A DNA stretch of 64,000 nucleotides from Streptomyces chrestomyceticus JCM 4735 (GTDB taxonomy: Bacteria > Actinomycetota > Actinomycetes > Streptomycetales > Streptomycetaceae). The position numbers and the translations under genes were made by a program. The stretch is taken from NCBI RefSeq assembly GCF_003865135.1, contig NZ_BHZC01000001.1, forward strand, positions 8,308,001-8,372,000. Direction: 5' to 3'. Positions 62,001 through 64,000 of this stretch are shown piece after piece (the stretch's first letter is position 1; each line of letters opens with the position of its first letter). Under the pieces are notes generated by a model. The model had not been told where the DNA came from. It was given only the letters and a program-made list of their open reading frames with translations, and searched no databases.

Positions 62001-64000
62001 GCGGTGCAGATCCAGGTGGTGCTGGCGGGGTCGGATGCGGAGGGTCGGCGCAGCGTCGAGGTCTTCTCCCGGTCTGATGTGGCTGGTCAGTCGCAGGGGT
62101 GGACGCAGCATGCGAGCGGTGTGCTGGCCCCTGCCGGTCCGGCGGCTGCGGCCGAGGGTGACTTCGTGGTGTGGCCGCCCCGTGACGCCACGACGGTGGA
62201 CGTATCTGGCTTCTATCAGGCAGCGGGCGCGAACTCGTACGGTTACGGTCCGGCGTTCCAGGGGCTGCGGGCGGTGTGGCGGCGGGGCGAGGAGGTCTTC
62301 GCTGAGGTGGCGCTGCCGGAGGAGGTGGCGGAGGACGCTGCTGCCTTCGGCCTGCATCCGGCGTTGCTGGATGCCGTACTGCATGCCAGTGCCTTGCTTG
62401 AGGCTGAGGGTGAGGGTGAGCCGGGCGAGATTCGGTTGCCGTTTGCCTGGACGGGTGTGGAGCTGCACGCCAGTGGCGCGTCGATGCTGCGGGCCCGGTT
62501 GCGTCGTGATGCGCAGGGCACGTTGACGGTGACGGCTGCCGACGCGGCCGGTCAGCCGGTCATTTCCGTGGCCTCGCTGATCACTCGCCCGGTGGACACC
62601 GGCCAGCTCCGCACCGCCGACACCGGAATGGCCGATGCGCTGTTCGGCGTGGAATGGGCAGCGGTCACCACGGCCGAGGCGGCCTCCGGGGAGTGGGCGC
62701 TGATCGGCGCTGACCGCTTCGATGTCGCCGGGAAACTGACGGCTGCCGGGACACCGGTGCGCTGTTTCCCCGGACTGGAGGAGCTGGCCGCTGCCGCAGC
62801 GGGCCGGGAGATCGATCCCGCTTTCGTCCTGGTCTGTGCCGGTGGCGAAGGCCGGAACGGGGAAGACCCGGCGCGGGCTGCGGCCCGGGTGACTGGCGAG
62901 ACCCTGGTTCTGGTGCAGGAGTGGCTGGGTGAGGAGCGGCTGGCGGAGAGCCGTCTGGTGGTTCTGACGCGTGGTGCGGTGGCGGTCTCGGCGGGTGAGG
63001 GTGTGGCCGATCTGCCGGCAGCAGCCCTGGCGGGCTTGGTGCGCTCGGCCCAGTCGGAGAACCCTGACCGGCTGCTCCTCGTCGACCTGCCGGTCACCGA
63101 CACCGCCGATGAGACTGAGGTTCTCCCCCTTGCCGTTGCCACCGGGGAGCCCGAGCTGGCACTCCGGAACGGCGCGGTGCATGCGCGACGGCTGGTGCGT
63201 CCCTCTGGGGAGCTGTCGGTTCCGGAGGGCCGGTGGCGGTTGGAGCCGGACGCGGGCGGTTCGCTGGAGGGGCTGTCGCTGCTGCCGGCGTCGGAGGCGG
63301 ACCAGCCCCTCGCGGCCGGACAGGTGCGGGTGGCGGTCCGGGCGACCGGCCTGAACTTCCGCGACGTACTGATCGCGCTGGGCATGTATCCGGGCGGTGG
63401 TGTGCTGGGCAGTGAGATCGCCGGAACGGTGCTCGAAGCCGGACCTGAGGTGGACCATTTCGCCCCGGGCGACCGGGTGATGGGGCTCGGCGAAGGCGGC
63501 TTCGGCCCGGTGGTTGTCACCGACGCCCGGCAATTGGTGCGCATACCGGACGGCTGGTCCTACGCCGAAGCCGCCTCCGTCCCCAGCGCGTTCATGACTG
63601 CCTGGTACGCGCTGGTGGAGTTGGCCGGGGCGAAGCCTGGGCAGCGGGTGCTGGTGCATGCCGCTACCGGTGGTGTCGGGATGGCGGCGGTGCAGATCGC
63701 CCGTTACCTGGGGCTGGAGGTCTTTGCGACCGCGAGTCCGGGCAAGTGGCCGGTGCTGGCGGCGATGGGTCTGGATGCGGAGCACGTCTCGTCCTCCCGT
63801 AATGCCGCATTCGAGGCGGACTTCCTGGCCGCCACGGATGGTGCCGGTGTGGACATCGTGGTCAATTCCCTGGCGGGTGAGCTGACCGATGCTTCGCTGC
63901 GGTTGCTGCCGCGAGGTGGGGCGTTCGTGGAGATGGGCCGTACCGACGTCCGCGACGCGCAAGCGGTGGCCGCAGAACAACCCGGCGTCATCTACCGCCC
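59037..64000 (+). other. PKS module 13 (partial): KS-AT(methylmalonyl)-DH-ER-...
   Basis: KS about 59037-60290, Cys 59526-59528. AT about 60640-61700 with GHSQGE (Ser 60921-60923) and YASH (61221-61232), so methylmalonyl-CoA. DH about 61761-62610: catalytic His 61863-61865, YGPAF, and Asp in LLDAVLH (62370-62372), all conserved. ER from about 63258 to the window end, with LNFRDVLIALGMYPGG and the NADPH motif HAATGGVG (63657-63680). The Tyr in ALGMY is the residue type linked to 2S methyl products in ERs, so that configuration is a tentative prediction. This is the only ER in the window. A KR and ACP are expected next; if present, the unit is fully saturated. Confidence 0.92.

Overview
The window is high-GC DNA of actinomycete type, most likely Streptomyces or a relative. 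Evidence: strong G/C third positions, GTG starts at two of the three visible gene starts, and giant modular type I polyketide synthase (PKS) genes. Every gene lies on the + strand and nearly all of the 64 kb is coding. Both ends cut through PKS genes, so this is the interior of a larger biosynthetic cluster. No tRNA, rRNA, CRISPR array, insertion sequence, regulator, transporter, tailoring gene or thioesterase is present.

Layout (module numbers are local to this window). Gene 1 (1-4854, 5' end missing) holds module 1: KS-AT-KR-ACP plus a C-terminal docking tail. Gene 2 (4916-24787, 6623 aa) holds modules 2-5: KS-AT-DH-KR-ACP, then three KS-AT-KR-ACP. Gene 3 (24892-48705, 7937 aa) holds modules 6-10, all KS-AT-KR-ACP, with a docking tail. 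Gene 4 (48748 to beyond 64000) holds module 11 (KS-AT-DH-KR-ACP), module 12 (KS-AT-KR-ACP) and module 13 (KS-AT-DH-ER, continuing past the end). Gene 4 is broken by an apparent one-base deletion in a G run at 55785-55788.

The genes form one co-directional unit with gaps of 61, 104 and 42 bp. Each protein junction carries a C-terminal coiled-coil tail and an N-terminal coiled-coil of the class-1 docking type, so a growing chain would pass gene 1 -> 2 -> 3 -> 4. AT motifs predict malonyl extenders in modules 2, 4, 6, 8 and 10 (GHSVGE, HAFH) and methylmalonyl in 3, 5, 7, 9, 11 and 13 (GHSQGE, YASH). Modules 1 and 12 have a non-standard FVAH motif. With KR-only modules from 3 to 10, the inferred product segment is a polyol with a methyl branch on every second two-carbon unit, followed by an alkene (module 11) and a fully reduced unit (module 13, if its KR lies beyond the window). 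I cannot name the compound.

The most striking features are evolutionary and catalytic. A two-module unit (malonyl, methylmalonyl) is repeated in tandem three times, with a partial fourth copy. In each of the three malonyl repeat modules the KR catalytic serine is alanine. The DH of module 2 has lost two conserved positions. Clear sequence patchwork points to recent recombination between modules.
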